A stretch of 64,000 nucleotides of DNA from Mycobacterium sp. 4858 (GTDB lineage Bacteria > Actinomycetota > Actinomycetes > Mycobacteriales > Mycobacteriaceae): NCBI RefSeq assembly GCF_900240975.1, contig NZ_LT968776.1, positions 1,302,001 through 1,366,000 of the forward strand. Reading direction: 5' to 3'. The notes below the pieces were generated by a model, which ran no database searches, was not told the origin of the DNA, and was given only the letters and a program-made list of their open reading frames with translations. This document shows, one piece after another, positions 8,900 through 19,620 of this stretch (positions are counted from its first letter, which is position 1; each line of letters begins with the position of its first letter). The translations under genes were made by a program, and so were the position numbers.

Positions 8900-10027
8900 G
8901 TGAAGCGCAAACGATTGGCCGCGACCATCTGCATGCTGGCCGCGGCCGCTCTGGTGCTTCCGGCATGCAGCAACGCTCCCGCCACCCTGCCGTATACCGC
9001 TGGGGCGAAGGTCAACTGCGGCGGTGACCAGAACCTGCTGGCCAGCGGATCGACCGCACAAGCCAACGCGATGAACCGATTCATCGCCGCCTACACCAAG
9101 GCCTGCCCGGGCCAGAATCTCAACTACACGGCCAACGGGTCCGGCGCCGGGGTCGGCGATTTCCTGGCCGGCAAAACCGATTTCGCCGGGTCTGACATAC
9201 CGCTGACGCCCGACCAATACGCGGTGGCGAAGCAGCGATGCGGCGGCGCCGACGCCTGGAACCTGCCGGTGGTGTTCGGCCCGCTCGCCATCACCTACAA
9301 CCTCGCCGCGGCCGACTCCTTGGTGCTCGACGGACCCACGCTGGCCAAGATCTTCAACGGGACCATCACGCGCTGGGACGATCCGGCCCTCACCGCGCTC
9401 AACGCCTCCATGCCCGCCGAGGACATCCACGTCATCTACCGCAGCGACGCCTCGGGCACCACCGACAACTTCCAGTCTTATCTGCAGGCCGCGTCCGGCG
9501 GGGCGTGGAACAAGGGCACGGGCAAGGCCTTCAACGGCGGCGTGGGGACCGGCGCCGCCGGCAACGCCGGCACGGCCGCGCTGGTGAGGACCACCGAAGG
9601 CGCGATCAGCTACAACGAGCTGTCGTTCGCGCTGAAGGAAGGGCTTTTCGCCGCGGAGATCAAGACGCCGGCCAGCCGCAGGTCATTGCGGCCGGTGCGG
9701 ATCGGCGCCGACGCGGTCGGCAAGACCATCTCCGGCGCCAAGGTCATCGGCGACGGCAACAATCTCGTGCTCGATCTCTCGGCGTTCTACAACCCGGCCC
9801 AACCCGACGTCTACCCGATCGTGTTGGCCACGTACGAGATCGTCTGTTCGACCTATCCCAGCGCCGACGTGGCCAAGGCGGTCAGGGCGTTCCTGCAGGC
9901 GGCGATCGGCCCCGGCCAGGTCGACCTCGCGAAGATCGGCTACATCCCGCTGTCGGTGGACTTCCGGGCACGGGTCTCGAGCGCCGTCGACGCGATCGGC
10001 CCCGGTGACACGTCGAATTCCGAGTAA
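8900..10027 (+). CDS. pstS: Phosphate ABC transporter substrate-binding lipoprotein PstS
   Basis: The protein is 375 aa from the GTG at 8900, which gives a compact signal sequence (KRKRL, hydrophobic core) and a lipobox LPAC. The mature protein has the PstS fingerprint: NLLASGSTAQANAMNRF, TANGSGAGVGDFLAGKTDFAGSD, and the phosphate loop YRSDASGTTDNFQ. It binds phosphate outside the membrane for a PstCAB permease. No pstC, pstA or pstB is nearby, so this is an orphan copy; mycobacteria usually carry several pstS paralogues. It is the only plus-strand gene of the AtsA block and converges with a DUF4436 gene 11 bases away. Confidence 0.92.
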   Translation: MKRKRLAATICMLAAAALVLPACSNAPATLPYTAGAKVNCGGDQNLLASGSTAQANAMNRFIAAYTKACPGQNLNYTANGSGAGVGDFLAGKTDFAGSDIPLTPDQYAVAKQRCGGADAWNLPVVFGPLAITYNLAAADSLVLDGPTLAKIFNGTITRWDDPALTALNASMPAEDIHVIYRSDASGTTDNFQSYLQAASGGAWNKGTGKAFNGGVGTGAAGNAGTAALVRTTEGAISYNELSFALKEGLFAAEIKTPASRRSLRPVRIGADAVGKTISGAKVIGDGNNLVLDLSAFYNPAQPDVYPIVLATYEIVCSTYPSADVAKAVRAFLQAAIGPGQVDLAKIGYIPLSVDFRARVSSAVDAIGPGDTSNSE

Positions 10028-10038
10028 CCCGGGGCTGG

Positions 10039-10974
10039 CTAGGCCCTCTTCGGTGTCTTCTTCTCCCGGGATCGCCACCAGGCGACGATGAACAGGGACA
10101 TCGCGGTGACCAGACCGATCAACACCCACAGCACGACGGCCTGGTCGATCCACGACCCCGGCGGTGGAGAACCGGGCAGGAAGTTGCGCAGCGGCACGAC
10201 GGCGAACAGCAGCGCCGCGAACCAAGTTCCCAGCGGCGGCAGGAATGTGGTCCGGCCCAACACCATCGGGATCGCCACCCACAGCGCCAGCACCGGCAGG
10301 GCGATGAGGACCAGGCAGATGCCGACATCGAAGATCAGCGGACCCTTGGAGCGCTCCAACGTGATGATCACATTGTCCTGGACGTCGGGGTTGGGGTCTT
10401 CGGGGTCGTGGACGCGCGTCACGGTGGCGTCCCAGCCGTCCAGCTTCCCGGTCACCTCCACGCGGGCGGGTGCTTTCTCGCGGTTCTGGCCCGTACCGGT
10501 GAACACGTCGGCCGCGAGGACTTCCGTCTTGTACGAGTCGAACGGCCAGTTTCCGGGATCACCGTGGGCGACGAGGGCGGTGCTGACCTGCGCGGGCGCC
10601 TTGCCGACCGGGTACTGCAAGTCCCCCAGATCGTTCTCCGGGTACAACCGCACGGCCGCATCGGTCGTCAGCACACCGAAGTTCTTGTCGTACAACGAGT
10701 CCTTCGGGTAGACAAGCACGTTCACCGTCAGGCGGTTCGCGACGGTATCCAGCTTCTCGAGGTGCACCTGCACGACGCTGTCGTCGGCCTCGAGCTTACT
10801 GAAATCCACCGGGGGCAGCGCGGGTGCCGACTTTGCCAGCAGGTGCACGGCGATCAGCGACAGCACGTAGATGACGATCACGGCCACGACAATGCCGAAA
10901 GTAATCGCCATTTGCCGGCCCCGGTGGGCGGCCGGCGCCGGCGGCGCGGGGGGAGCCGGGTTCCCGGCGGTCAT
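10039..10974 (-). CDS. DUF4436 membrane protein (copy 2)
   Basis: The protein is 311 aa. A Pro/Ala-rich N-terminus is followed by one transmembrane helix (FGIVVAVIVIYVLSLIAVHL). The external domain shares VANRLTVNVLVYP, AAVRLYPENDLGDLQYP and WPFDSYKTEVLAADVF with the copy at 6463-7452. The C-terminal helices surround PLRNFLPGSPPPGSWIDQ. The start ATG at 10974 lies 43 bases after the preceding lipoprotein gene, in the same direction. It is probably the syntenic equivalent of Rv0713. The role is unknown, though conservation next to atsA suggests an envelope function. Confidence 0.85.
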   Translation of the reverse strand: MTAGNPAPPAPPAPAAHRGRQMAITFGIVVAVIVIYVLSLIAVHLLAKSAPALPPVDFSKLEADDSVVQVHLEKLDTVANRLTVNVLVYPKDSLYDKNFGVLTTDAAVRLYPENDLGDLQYPVGKAPAQVSTALVAHGDPGNWPFDSYKTEVLAADVFTGTGQNREKAPARVEVTGKLDGWDATVTRVHDPEDPNPDVQDNVIITLERSKGPLIFDVGICLVLIALPVLALWVAIPMVLGRTTFLPPLGTWFAALLFAVVPLRNFLPGSPPPGSWIDQAVVLWVLIGLVTAMSLFIVAWWRSREKKTPKRA

Positions 10975-11017
10975 TGCAGCATCACGGGCCAGATGCTAGC
11001 AGGGACAACGGCAATTT

Positions 11018-11692
11018 TCAGGGGATAGTGACGGCGAATTCCTGCATTACCGTGGATTTCGCCGCGTCGAAACCCGGGGCTTTGCCGGGCCCCTCCAGAT
11101 GGACGGCAACCAGATACGCCTGGGTGTTCGTCCAGATGTGGGCGATGCGGTCGGCGAATTCGTTTGCTCCGGGCCCACCACCGGCACCGGTGAGCAGCTG
11201 GCTGCTGTAGCCACAGAACTGGGCCGCCGTGACGGTGACCCTGGCGTTCGGGTTCGCCCGTCCCAAGTCGCCGGCGTAACGCAGAAACGCGCCGCCCGGA
11301 TCGAGGTCGGTACGGGTGATGGTCACCCGCACCGACATGCCGTCGGGCCCGGCGGCCGTCAACGCCACGTCACCCGTGCCGGGGGTCGAACTCCAGCCGT
11401 CCGGCAGCGGGACGGTGAGCACGGGCGCCACCGGGTCGGACACCGAGGCCTTGGTCATGGAGCCGCCGGCCGGTGGCGGGAAGCAGACCAGGGCATTGGG
11501 CGGAATGTGGTCGGGCAGCGTGGTTTCGACGCCGGGCACCGGCTCGGCCGGGTCGGACAGCCGCGTGGTGGGGGTCGTCGGCGAGGCGGTCGAACCGATG
11601 GCGGTGCCGCCGGTGGTCTTCTCGCACCCCACCGCCGCGATCACCAGCAAGCACAGCGCCAGGACTTCAATCGCGCGAAAAGGCAAGCGCAA
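11018..11692 (-). CDS. Putative lipoprotein of unknown function
   Basis: The protein is 224 aa if translation starts at TTG 11692 (a second TTG lies at 11686). The start falls inside the 3' end of atsA, giving an overlap of about 26 bases. A hydrophobic segment (VLALCLLVIAAVGC) ends in a lipobox-like AVGC, which is slightly atypical at the -3 position. A Thr/Pro-rich linker follows, then a folded domain with PLPDGWSSTPGTGDVALTAA and the C-terminal AYLVAVHLEGPGKAPGFDAA. This layout resembles mycobacterial Lpq/Lpr proteins of the LpqN type. The overlap suggests co-expression with atsA. Confidence 0.7.
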   Translation of the reverse strand: MRLPFRAIEVLALCLLVIAAVGCEKTTGGTAIGSTASPTTPTTRLSDPAEPVPGVETTLPDHIPPNALVCFPPPAGGSMTKASVSDPVAPVLTVPLPDGWSSTPGTGDVALTAAGPDGMSVRVTITRTDLDPGGAFLRYAGDLGRANPNARVTVTAAQFCGYSSQLLTGAGGGPGANEFADRIAHIWTNTQAYLVAVHLEGPGKAPGFDAAKSTVMQEFAVTIP

Positions 11693-14027
11693 TTTCGGCT
11701 TCCACGTCCACGTAGGGCCGGCCGGACAGGTCGACGGTGACCTGCGTGATGGTGCCGCCGGTGAACGAGAACGGCGCCTTGTAGCGGCTGCACACCGCCG
11801 AGCCGCCGTTGCGCCCGACCGTGATGCCGGCACCCGCGATCCCGAACGTCCCGGGGTGCGTCTGCACGTCGGCGAGGGTGCCGACCACGTCGTCGTCGAT
11901 GAACAACGTGACGTCCCCGAGCGGCGTATGGCTATCGGGCACGGTTCCGGTCCGCGCATAGCTCACGCCCAGCAGATGCCTGCCCAGCGGCACCGCGCCC
12001 GACGACGAGACGGCCTGCTGCCGCTCGCCCAGGAAGTTGTAGACGTAATGCAGGCGCCCGTCCTGGATGAACAGCACGTGCCCGCCGTGCGCGCCGCCCT
12101 GCTTGAACAGCACCCCCTCCGCGCCGGTGGTATCCACGCTCACCTCGGCCAGCACCGAGAACGACCTGCCCCGGATTTCGGCGCCCGCACCGATGCTCAC
12201 GTCCGCGCAGTCGGGATAGTAGACGTAACTCGTCCTGTCACCGACAAGGTACGGGCGGAACCGCGTCATCGTCTCCAAGATGTTCAGGTCCGACAGCGGC
12301 AGCCCGTTGTACTTGGCGGCTTCGGAGAACCACAACGCCTTGAGTTCTGAGAGTTTGTCCGGGTGTTCGGCGGCCAGGTCGTGGCACTGGCTGCGGTCGG
12401 CCTCGATGTGGAACAGTTCCCAGCGGTCGGCGTCGAAATGCGACCATCCGGCCGGGGTGGCCGCATGGATGGTGTTGGCGAACCAACCCTCATGCCATAT
12501 CCCGCGCGTACCGAGCATCGAGTAGAACTGAGTCCGCTTGCCGGTGCCCGCGGCCGGATCGGCGAGGGCCGCTTTGAAACTCACTCCGTCGAGTGGCCTC
12601 TGCGCGATGCCCCGGACGGTTTCGGGCGGTGTCATGCCCAGCAGGTCGTAGACCGTGGGCGTGATGTCGCAGACGTTGACGTAGGTGTCGCGGATCTCCC
12701 CATGTGCGGCAACACCGTCGGGCCACGAGATGATCGCCGTGTCGGCGATGCCGCCCTCGTGCGACGCGTACCGCTTGTAGAGCTTGTACGGGGTGTTGAA
12801 GGCCATCGCCCAGCCGATCGGGTAATGGTTGTAGGTCTGCGGGCCGCCGAGGTGATCGAAGAGCTTCATGCTCTCTTCGACCGTGTCGATGTAGCCGTTG
12901 AAGAACTTGCCCTCGTTCACCGACCCGTTCGGCCCGCCCTCCCCGCTGGCGCCGTTGTCGGAGATCACCACGATGATCGTGTTGTCCAGCTGACCGGAAT
13001 CCTCCAAATAGTCCAGGATCCGGCCGATCTGGGCGTCGGTGTAGCTCAGGAAGCCGGCGAACACCTCGGCCATGCGGGAGAACAGCTTCTTCTCGTCATC
13101 GCTCAGCGAATCCCACGGCCGCACCGTGTCCTGCAGGGGCCAGGGCTCGCCGTTCGGCCCCGTGACGTCCGCGTACGGGTTGACCGGCGACAGTTCGGTG
13201 TCCGGCGGCACGATGCCCATCGACTTCTGGTTGTCCAGCACGATCTCGCGGTAGGCCTCGTAGCCCATGTCGAACTTGCCGGCGTAGCGATCGGCCCATT
13301 CTTTGAAAACGTGGTGCGGCGCGTGGCCGGCGCCCGGGCAGACGTAGCTGAACCAAGGCTTGTCCGGCGCGATCACCTTGGCGTCGCGGATGAATTCGAT
13401 GGTCTTGTCGGCGAGGTCTTTCGAGAGGTGGTAGCCGTCTTCGGGCGTGCCCGGCGGGTTGACCGGATGGTTGTCGTAGACCAGGTCGGGATACCACTGG
13501 TCGGTCTCGCCGCCCAGGAAACCGTAGAACCGCTCGAAGCCGCGCGCGATCGGCCAATGCCGTTTGGTGGCCGCGAGATTGGACTCTTCCAGCGGCGTCA
13601 GGTGCCACTTGCCGACGCAGTACGTGTTGTATCCGCGCTCCGCGAGCACCTCGGAGAGCAGGGCGGTGTCGAACGGGATGCGACCGTTGGCGTTGGGGAA
13701 GGCGTCGGTGAACTCTTCGATGGTCGCCATGCCGACGGTGGTGGCGTTGCGGCCGGTCAACAACGACGCCCGGGTTGGCGAGCACAGCGCGGTGGTGTGG
13801 AATTGCGACAGCCGAACACCGCGCTCGGCGATGCGGGTCATCGCTGGCATCTCGACCAGGCCGCCGAAACAGTCCCACGTGGCAATGCCGGTGTCGTCCC
13901 AGACCAGGTACAGGATGTTCGGCGCGTTCTCCGGTGCGGTCGGCGCGGCGTACGGGCCCCAGTCCGGCTCGGAGTCCCGGATATCCAGCTCGATCTTGCC
14001 CTGAAAGGTTTGGGAGTCAGTCGACAT
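11667..14027 (-). CDS. atsA: Arylsulfatase
   Basis: The protein is 786 aa, matching long mycobacterial AtsA enzymes (Rv0711). The active-site motif TTALCSPTRASLLTGRN puts the formylglycine precursor at C82. Metal-binding residues appear early in LVWDDTG and later in VISDNGASGEGG. The C-terminal third is a jelly-roll-like domain. The enzyme hydrolyses sulfate esters and depends on FGE for conversion of C82. No signal peptide is visible, so it is probably cytosolic or exported by another route. It is the first gene after the S10 terminator and its 3' end overlaps a lipoprotein gene. Confidence 0.95.
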   Translation of the reverse strand: MSTDSQTFQGKIELDIRDSEPDWGPYAAPTAPENAPNILYLVWDDTGIATWDCFGGLVEMPAMTRIAERGVRLSQFHTTALCSPTRASLLTGRNATTVGMATIEEFTDAFPNANGRIPFDTALLSEVLAERGYNTYCVGKWHLTPLEESNLAATKRHWPIARGFERFYGFLGGETDQWYPDLVYDNHPVNPPGTPEDGYHLSKDLADKTIEFIRDAKVIAPDKPWFSYVCPGAGHAPHHVFKEWADRYAGKFDMGYEAYREIVLDNQKSMGIVPPDTELSPVNPYADVTGPNGEPWPLQDTVRPWDSLSDDEKKLFSRMAEVFAGFLSYTDAQIGRILDYLEDSGQLDNTIIVVISDNGASGEGGPNGSVNEGKFFNGYIDTVEESMKLFDHLGGPQTYNHYPIGWAMAFNTPYKLYKRYASHEGGIADTAIISWPDGVAAHGEIRDTYVNVCDITPTVYDLLGMTPPETVRGIAQRPLDGVSFKAALADPAAGTGKRTQFYSMLGTRGIWHEGWFANTIHAATPAGWSHFDADRWELFHIEADRSQCHDLAAEHPDKLSELKALWFSEAAKYNGLPLSDLNILETMTRFRPYLVGDRTSYVYYPDCADVSIGAGAEIRGRSFSVLAEVSVDTTGAEGVLFKQGGAHGGHVLFIQDGRLHYVYNFLGERQQAVSSSGAVPLGRHLLGVSYARTGTVPDSHTPLGDVTLFIDDDVVGTLADVQTHPGTFGIAGAGITVGRNGGSAVCSRYKAPFSFTGGTITQVTVDLSGRPYVDVEAEIALAFSRD

Positions 14028-14094
14028 GCGCCGAGCGTAACGCGACCGCGAAACTTCCGACCTTTTTTCGCGGTGCCGTCACGCTCGGCAAAGC

Positions 14095-14127
14095 GAAACG
14101 CCCGAGACCTCGGGTCCCGGGCGTTTC
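14095..14127. terminator. Hairpin terminator after the S10 operon
   Basis: GAAACGCCCG (14095-14104) pairs with CGGGCGTTTC (14118-14127), and inside it GACC pairs with GGTC around a TCG loop. It starts 16 bases after the rpsQ stop. No long T tract follows, as is common for mycobacterial terminators. It separates the S10 operon from atsA. Confidence 0.75.
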
Positions 14128-14142
14128 GATATCGCTTCGCGG

Positions 14143-14487
14143 CTACTTGGCCTTTTCCAGAATTTCGACGAGCCGCCACCGCTTGGTCGCTGACGTGGGA
14201 CGCGTCTCCATCAGCGAGACGCGGTCGCCGATGCCCGCGGTGCTGTTCTCGTCGTGCGCCTTGACCTTCTTGGTGGTACGGATGATCTTGCCGTACAACG
14301 GGTGGCGCACGCGGTCTTCCAGCTCGACCACGATGGTCTTCTGCATCTTGTCACTCACGACGTAGCCGATGCGGGTCTTGCGCCGCCCACGCACCTTCGG
14401 AGTGGCCGGAGTGTGCTTGGAGCCCTTCTCTTTCGAGCCGGCGTCCTGCGCGGCCGCCTTCGGAGCCGCCTTCTTCGCTTCTGCCAT
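14143..14487 (-). CDS. rpsQ: 30S ribosomal protein S17
   Basis: The protein is 114 aa from the ATG at 14487; a GTG one codon earlier is also possible. About 35 Lys/Ala-rich residues precede the conserved core, which begins [20 protein letters not shown] and contains [20 protein letters not shown]. The N-terminal extension is typical of mycobacteria. S17 is a primary 16S binding protein. It overlaps the rpmC stop and is the last gene of the S10 operon here. Confidence 0.97.
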   Translation of the reverse strand: MAEAKKAAPKAAAQDAGSKEKGSKHTPATPKVRGRRKTRIGYVVSDKMQKTIVVELEDRVRHPLYGKIIRTTKKVKAHDENSTAGIGDRVSLMETRPTSATKRWRLVEILEKAK

Positions 14488-14720
14488 CACGATTCCTTAC
14501 CGTCGGGCCCGCTAGCCAGGCCCAGTTCCCGTTCGCGCAGCACGGTGTAGACGCGCGCGATCTCCTGCCGCACCGTGCGGAGCCGCCGGTTGTTGCTGAG
14601 CTGCCCGGTCGCCATCTGGAAACGCAGGTTGAACAGCTCCTCCTTGGATTCGCGCAGGCGCTCGGCCAGCTCCTCGTCGGTGAGCTCACGCAGTTCGCCA
14701 GGCGAAATTCCCACTGCCAT
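14487..14720 (-). CDS. rpmC: 50S ribosomal protein L29
   Basis: The protein is 77 aa. The two-helix L29 core is clear: [20 protein letters not shown], then [20 protein letters not shown]29 lies next to the exit tunnel near L23 and forms part of the docking platform for trigger factor and SRP. Its ATG shares one base with the rplP stop and its own stop overlaps the rpsQ start, so the three genes are tightly coupled. Confidence 0.97.
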   Translation of the reverse strand: MAVGISPGELRELTDEELAERLRESKEELFNLRFQMATGQLSNNRRLRTVRQEIARVYTVLRERELGLASGPDGKES

Positions 14721-15136
14721 CAGAACTGATCCTCTCGGGTCACGATGCGTGCCTTGATCGGCAGCTTGTGGATTGCACGGGTGAGTGCCGCCCGGGCCAC
14801 CTGCTCGTTGGGGTAGCTCAGCTCGAACAGCACGCGGCCCGGCTTGACGTTCACGACCCACCACTCCGGCGAGCCCTTACCCGAACCCATCCGGGTCTCG
14901 GCGGGCTTCTTGGTCAGCGGGCGGTCCGGGAAGACGTTGATCCAGACCTTGCCGCCACGCTTGATGTGGCGGTTGATCGCGATACGAGCGGACTCGATCT
15001 GGCGGTTGGTGACATAGGCGTGCTCCAGGGCCTGGATGCCGTAGTCACCGAAGTTCACCGCCGTGCCGCCGCTGGCGATGCCGCGCTGGCGGGGGTGGTG
15101 TTGCTTACGATGTTTAACCCTGCGGGGAATCAACAT
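14720..15136 (-). CDS. rplP: 50S ribosomal protein L16
   Basis: The protein is 138 aa, the usual length. It begins [19 protein letters not shown] and has the signature [21 protein letters not shown]16 positions A-site tRNA and is needed for late 50S maturation. Three bases separate it from the rpsC stop. Confidence 0.98.
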   Translation of the reverse strand: MLIPRRVKHRKQHHPRQRGIASGGTAVNFGDYGIQALEHAYVTNRQIESARIAINRHIKRGGKVWINVFPDRPLTKKPAETRMGSGKGSPEWWVVNVKPGRVLFELSYPNEQVARAALTRAIHKLPIKARIVTREDQF

Positions 15137-15139
15137 GAT

Positions 15140-16517
<1,378 letters not shown>

Positions 16518-16521
<4 letters not shown>

Positions 16522-16799
16522 CGCCGTTTGGCCTTCCGGTCGTCCTTGATGTGTCCCTTGAAGGTGCGCGTCGGCGCGAATTCACCAAGCTTGTGACCGA
16601 CCATCGCCTCGGTGACGAACACCGGGACGTGCTTGCGTCCGTCGTGGACGGCGAAGGTGTGGCCGATGAAGTCCGGGATGATCGTCGAACGTCGCGACCA
16701 GGTCTTGATGACCTGCTTGGTGTTCTTCTCGTTCTGGACGTCCACCTTCTTGAGCAGGTGGTCGTCGACGAACGGGCCCTTCTTCAGGCTGCGTGGCAT
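16518..16799 (-). CDS. rpsS: 30S ribosomal protein S19
   Basis: The protein is 93 aa, begins [20 protein letters not shown] and carries the signature [21 protein letters not shown]19 forms a complex with S13 in the 30S head. There are 18 bases between it and rplB upstream, and its stop overlaps the rplV start (ATGA). Confidence 0.98.
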
Positions 16800-16817
16800 G
16801 TGCTACTCCTCGAGTTC

Positions 16818-17660
16818 CTAGCGACCGTGCTTCTTGCCGGTGCGCCGGCGCCGGACGATGAGTTTGTTGCTGGCCTTGTTCGGGTGGCGGGTGCGACCCT
16901 CCGGCTTGCCCCAGGGGCTCACCGGGTGCCGACCACCGGACGTCTTACCCTCACCACCACCGTGCGGGTGGTCCACCGGGTTCATGACCACACCACGGAC
17001 CGAAGGGCGCTTGCCCTTCCACCGCATGCGGCCGGCCTTGCCCCAGTTGATGTTTGCCTGCTCGGCGTTGCCCACCTCGCCGACCGTGGCGCGGCAGCGC
17101 ACGTCGACGCGGCGGATCTCACCGCTGGGCATGCGCAGCGACGCGTAGGAGCCCTCCTTGCCGAGCAGCTGGATGCTCGAGCCGGCGGACCGCGCCAGCT
17201 TGGCGCCACCGCCCGGCCGCAGCTCCACGGCGTGGATCACGGTACCGGCCGGGATGTTGCGCAGCGGCAGGTTGTTGCCCGGCTTGATATCGGCGTTCGC
17301 GCCCGACTCCACCACGTCGCCCTGCGAAAGGCCCTGCGGCGCGATGATGTATCGCTTCTCGCCGTCGAGGTAGTGCAGCAGTGCGATGTTGGCGGTCCGG
17401 TTCGGGTCGTACTCGATGTGCGCGACCTTGGCGTTGACGCCGTCCTTGTCGTTGCGGCGGAAGTCGATCACCCGGTAGGCGCGCTTGTGGCCGCCACCCT
17501 TGTGGCGGGTGGTGATGCGGCCGTGTGCGTTACGGCCGCCATGGCCGTGCAGCGGGCGCACCAGCGACTTCTCCGGCTCCGACCGGGTGACCTCGGCGAA
17601 GTCGGACACGCTGGAGCCGCGGCGGCCGGGGCTCGTCGGCTTGTACTTACGAATTGCCAT
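16818..17660 (-). CDS. rplB: 50S ribosomal protein L2
   Basis: The protein is 280 aa, the family length. It begins [20 protein letters not shown] and has the C-terminal signature [18 protein letters not shown], which contains the conserved histidine near the peptidyl transferase centre. L2 is a primary 23S binding protein required for subunit association. Confidence 0.98.
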   Translation of the reverse strand: MAIRKYKPTSPGRRGSSVSDFAEVTRSEPEKSLVRPLHGHGGRNAHGRITTRHKGGGHKRAYRVIDFRRNDKDGVNAKVAHIEYDPNRTANIALLHYLDGEKRYIIAPQGLSQGDVVESGANADIKPGNNLPLRNIPAGTVIHAVELRPGGGAKLARSAGSSIQLLGKEGSYASLRMPSGEIRRVDVRCRATVGEVGNAEQANINWGKAGRMRWKGKRPSVRGVVMNPVDHPHGGGEGKTSGGRHPVSPWGKPEGRTRHPNKASNKLIVRRRRTGKKHGR

Positions 17661-17689
17661 GTCTAATCAGGTCTTTCTCTCGCGCGCGG

Positions 17690-17992
17690 CTAGGCCGGGG
17701 CCCCGAACAGGTCGATCGGCTTGCTACCCGGCGCCAGCGTGACGATGGCCCGTTTGGTGCTCTTGCGCTTGCCGTACCCGGTCCTGGTGCGCTTGCGCTT
17801 ACCCTGGCGGTTCGCGGTGTTCACCGACGCGACCTTGACGGCAAAGATCTTCTCGATGGCGATCTTGATCTGCGTCTTGTTCGAATCGGGGTGCACCACA
17901 AAGGTGTACACGTTCTCATCCAGCAGCCCGTAGGACTTCTCCGAGATGACCGGGGCCAGGATGATGTCGCGGGGGTCGGTGATGGTCGCCAT
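17690..17992 (-). CDS. rplW: 50S ribosomal protein L23
   Basis: The protein is 100 aa. It begins [20 protein letters not shown] and contains [21 protein letters not shown]23 is the main ribosomal docking site for trigger factor and SRP at the tunnel exit. Its ATG directly abuts the rplD stop. Confidence 0.98.
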   Translation of the reverse strand: MATITDPRDIILAPVISEKSYGLLDENVYTFVVHPDSNKTQIKIAIEKIFAVKVASVNTANRQGKRKRTRTGYGKRKSTKRAIVTLAPGSKPIDLFGAPA

Positions 17993-18646
17993 CTACGCCG
18001 AAACCTCCTCGGTGCTAGCAGCGTTGCCCCCGATGTAGGCGTTGAGCGCCTCGACGCTGAACACCACGTCGTCGGAGCGCAACACGTCGTAAGTGTTGAG
18101 CTGGTCGGGCGTCAGGATGTGCACACCCGGCAGGTTGCGCACGCTCTTGGCGCCGGCCTCGTCGCTGCGGCCGATCACGATCAGCACGTTCTTGCGGTCG
18201 GTCAGCGTGCCCAGAAACGCCCTGGCGTTCTTGGTCGACGGTGTCTGACCAGACACCAGCTCGGTGACCGCGTGGATGCGGCCGTTGCGCGCCCGGTCCG
18301 ACAATGCGCCGCGCAATGCCGCGACGATCATCTTCTTCGGGGTGCGCTGGGCGTAGTCGCGTGGCTTGGGGCCGTGCACGACGCCGCCGCCGGTGAATTG
18401 CGGGGCCCGCGTCGAACCCTGACGGGCACGACCGGTTCCCTTCTGCCGGTACGGCTTCCGCCCGCCGCCGCTGACCTCGCCGCGAGTCTTCGTCGAGTGC
18501 GTGCCCTGGCGCGCCGCCGCCCGCTGCGCGGTGACCACCTGGTGCATCAGCGCGATATTGGCCGGGGCGTCGAACAATTCGGCCGGCAGCTCCACGGAGC
18601 CCTCGACCTTGCCGTCCGGCGTCTTCACGTCAATCTTGAGCGCCAT
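17993..18646 (-). CDS. rplD: 50S ribosomal protein L4
   Basis: The protein is 217 aa. The tunnel loop region [20 protein letters not shown] is characteristic. L4 is an early assembly protein and in E. coli represses the S10 operon; I see no evidence for the same mechanism in the leader here. It overlaps the rplC stop by one base. Confidence 0.98.
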   Translation of the reverse strand: MALKIDVKTPDGKVEGSVELPAELFDAPANIALMHQVVTAQRAAARQGTHSTKTRGEVSGGGRKPYRQKGTGRARQGSTRAPQFTGGGVVHGPKPRDYAQRTPKKMIVAALRGALSDRARNGRIHAVTELVSGQTPSTKNARAFLGTLTDRKNVLIVIGRSDEAGAKSVRNLPGVHILTPDQLNTYDVLRSDDVVFSVEALNAYIGGNAASTEEVSA

Positions 18647-19299
18647 TACTTCTCACCTCGTTTGATCGCGCTGCGGACCACCACGAGCCCACCGGTGCGG
18701 CCGGGGACCGCACCCTTGATCAACAGCACGCCGTTCTCGGTATCGACCTTGTGCACCACCAGGTTCTGGACCGTCACCCGGTCATTACCCATGCGGCCCG
18801 CCATCCGGGTGCCCTTGAAGACCCGGGCGGGGGTGGCGCAGCCACCGATGGAACCCGGCCGGCGGTGCACCGCCTGCGCGCCGTGACTGGCGCCCTGGCC
18901 GCGGAAGCCGTGCCGCTTCATGGTGCCGGCGAAGCCCTTGCCCTTGGAGGTTCCGGTCACGTCGACATAGGCGCCGTCGGCGAAGATCTCCGCCGTCAGC
19001 TCCTGGCCGACCTGGTATTCGCTGGCGGCGGCCTCGTCGTCGAGCCGCAACTCGGCCAGGTGGCGGCGCGGGTTCACGCCCGCGGCGCTGTACTGACCGG
19101 TCACCGGCTTGTTGACCTTGCGGGGGCTGATTTCGCCGTAGGCCAGCTGAACGGCGCTGTAACCGTCACGCTCGGGTGTACGGATGCGGGTGACCACGTT
19201 GGGCCCCGCCTTGACCACCGTCACCGGGACGACCCGGTTGTTCTCGTCGAACACCTGCGTCATGCCCAGCTTGGTACCCAGAATGCCTTTTCTTGCCAT
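18646..19299 (-). CDS. rplC: 50S ribosomal protein L3
   Basis: The protein is 217 aa. It begins [20 protein letters not shown] and has the signature [20 protein letters not shown]. The long loop reaches toward the peptidyl transferase centre. L3 is one of two assembly initiators. There are 15 bases between it and rpsJ. Confidence 0.98.
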   Translation of the reverse strand: MARKGILGTKLGMTQVFDENNRVVPVTVVKAGPNVVTRIRTPERDGYSAVQLAYGEISPRKVNKPVTGQYSAAGVNPRRHLAELRLDDEAAASEYQVGQELTAEIFADGAYVDVTGTSKGKGFAGTMKRHGFRGQGASHGAQAVHRRPGSIGGCATPARVFKGTRMAGRMGNDRVTVQNLVVHKVDTENGVLLIKGAVPGRTGGLVVVRSAIKRGEK

Positions 19300-19314
19300 G
19301 AGTTCACCAAGCCC

Positions 19315-19620
19315 CTACTGGATGTTGACGTCGACACTGGCCGGAAGGTCGATGCGCATCAGCGCGTCGACGGTCTTCGGCGTCGGGTCGAGGATGTCGA
19401 TCAACCGCTTGTGAGTACGCATCTCGAAGTGCTCCCGCGAGTCCTTGTACTTATGCGGAGAGCGGATGACGCAATACACGTTCTTCTCAGTCGGCAGCGG
19501 CACCGGACCTACGACGCTGGCACCCGTGCGGACGACGGTCTCGACGATTTTGCGCGCCGATGCGTCGATGGCCTCATGGTCGTAGGCCTTGAGCCTGATG
19601 CGGATCTTTTGTCCCGCCAC
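19315..19620 (-). CDS. rpsJ: 30S ribosomal protein S10 (NusE)
   Basis: The protein is 101 aa from a GTG start with a GGAG Shine-Dalgarno. It begins [19 protein letters not shown] and contains [20 protein letters not shown]. Besides its place in the 30S head, S10 is the NusE antitermination factor that links NusG to the ribosome. It heads the S10 operon, with a leader of about 270 bases upstream. Confidence 0.98.
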   Translation of the reverse strand: MAGQKIRIRLKAYDHEAIDASARKIVETVVRTGASVVGPVPLPTEKNVYCVIRSPHKYKDSREHFEMRTHKRLIDILDPTPKTVDALMRIDLPASVDVNIQ

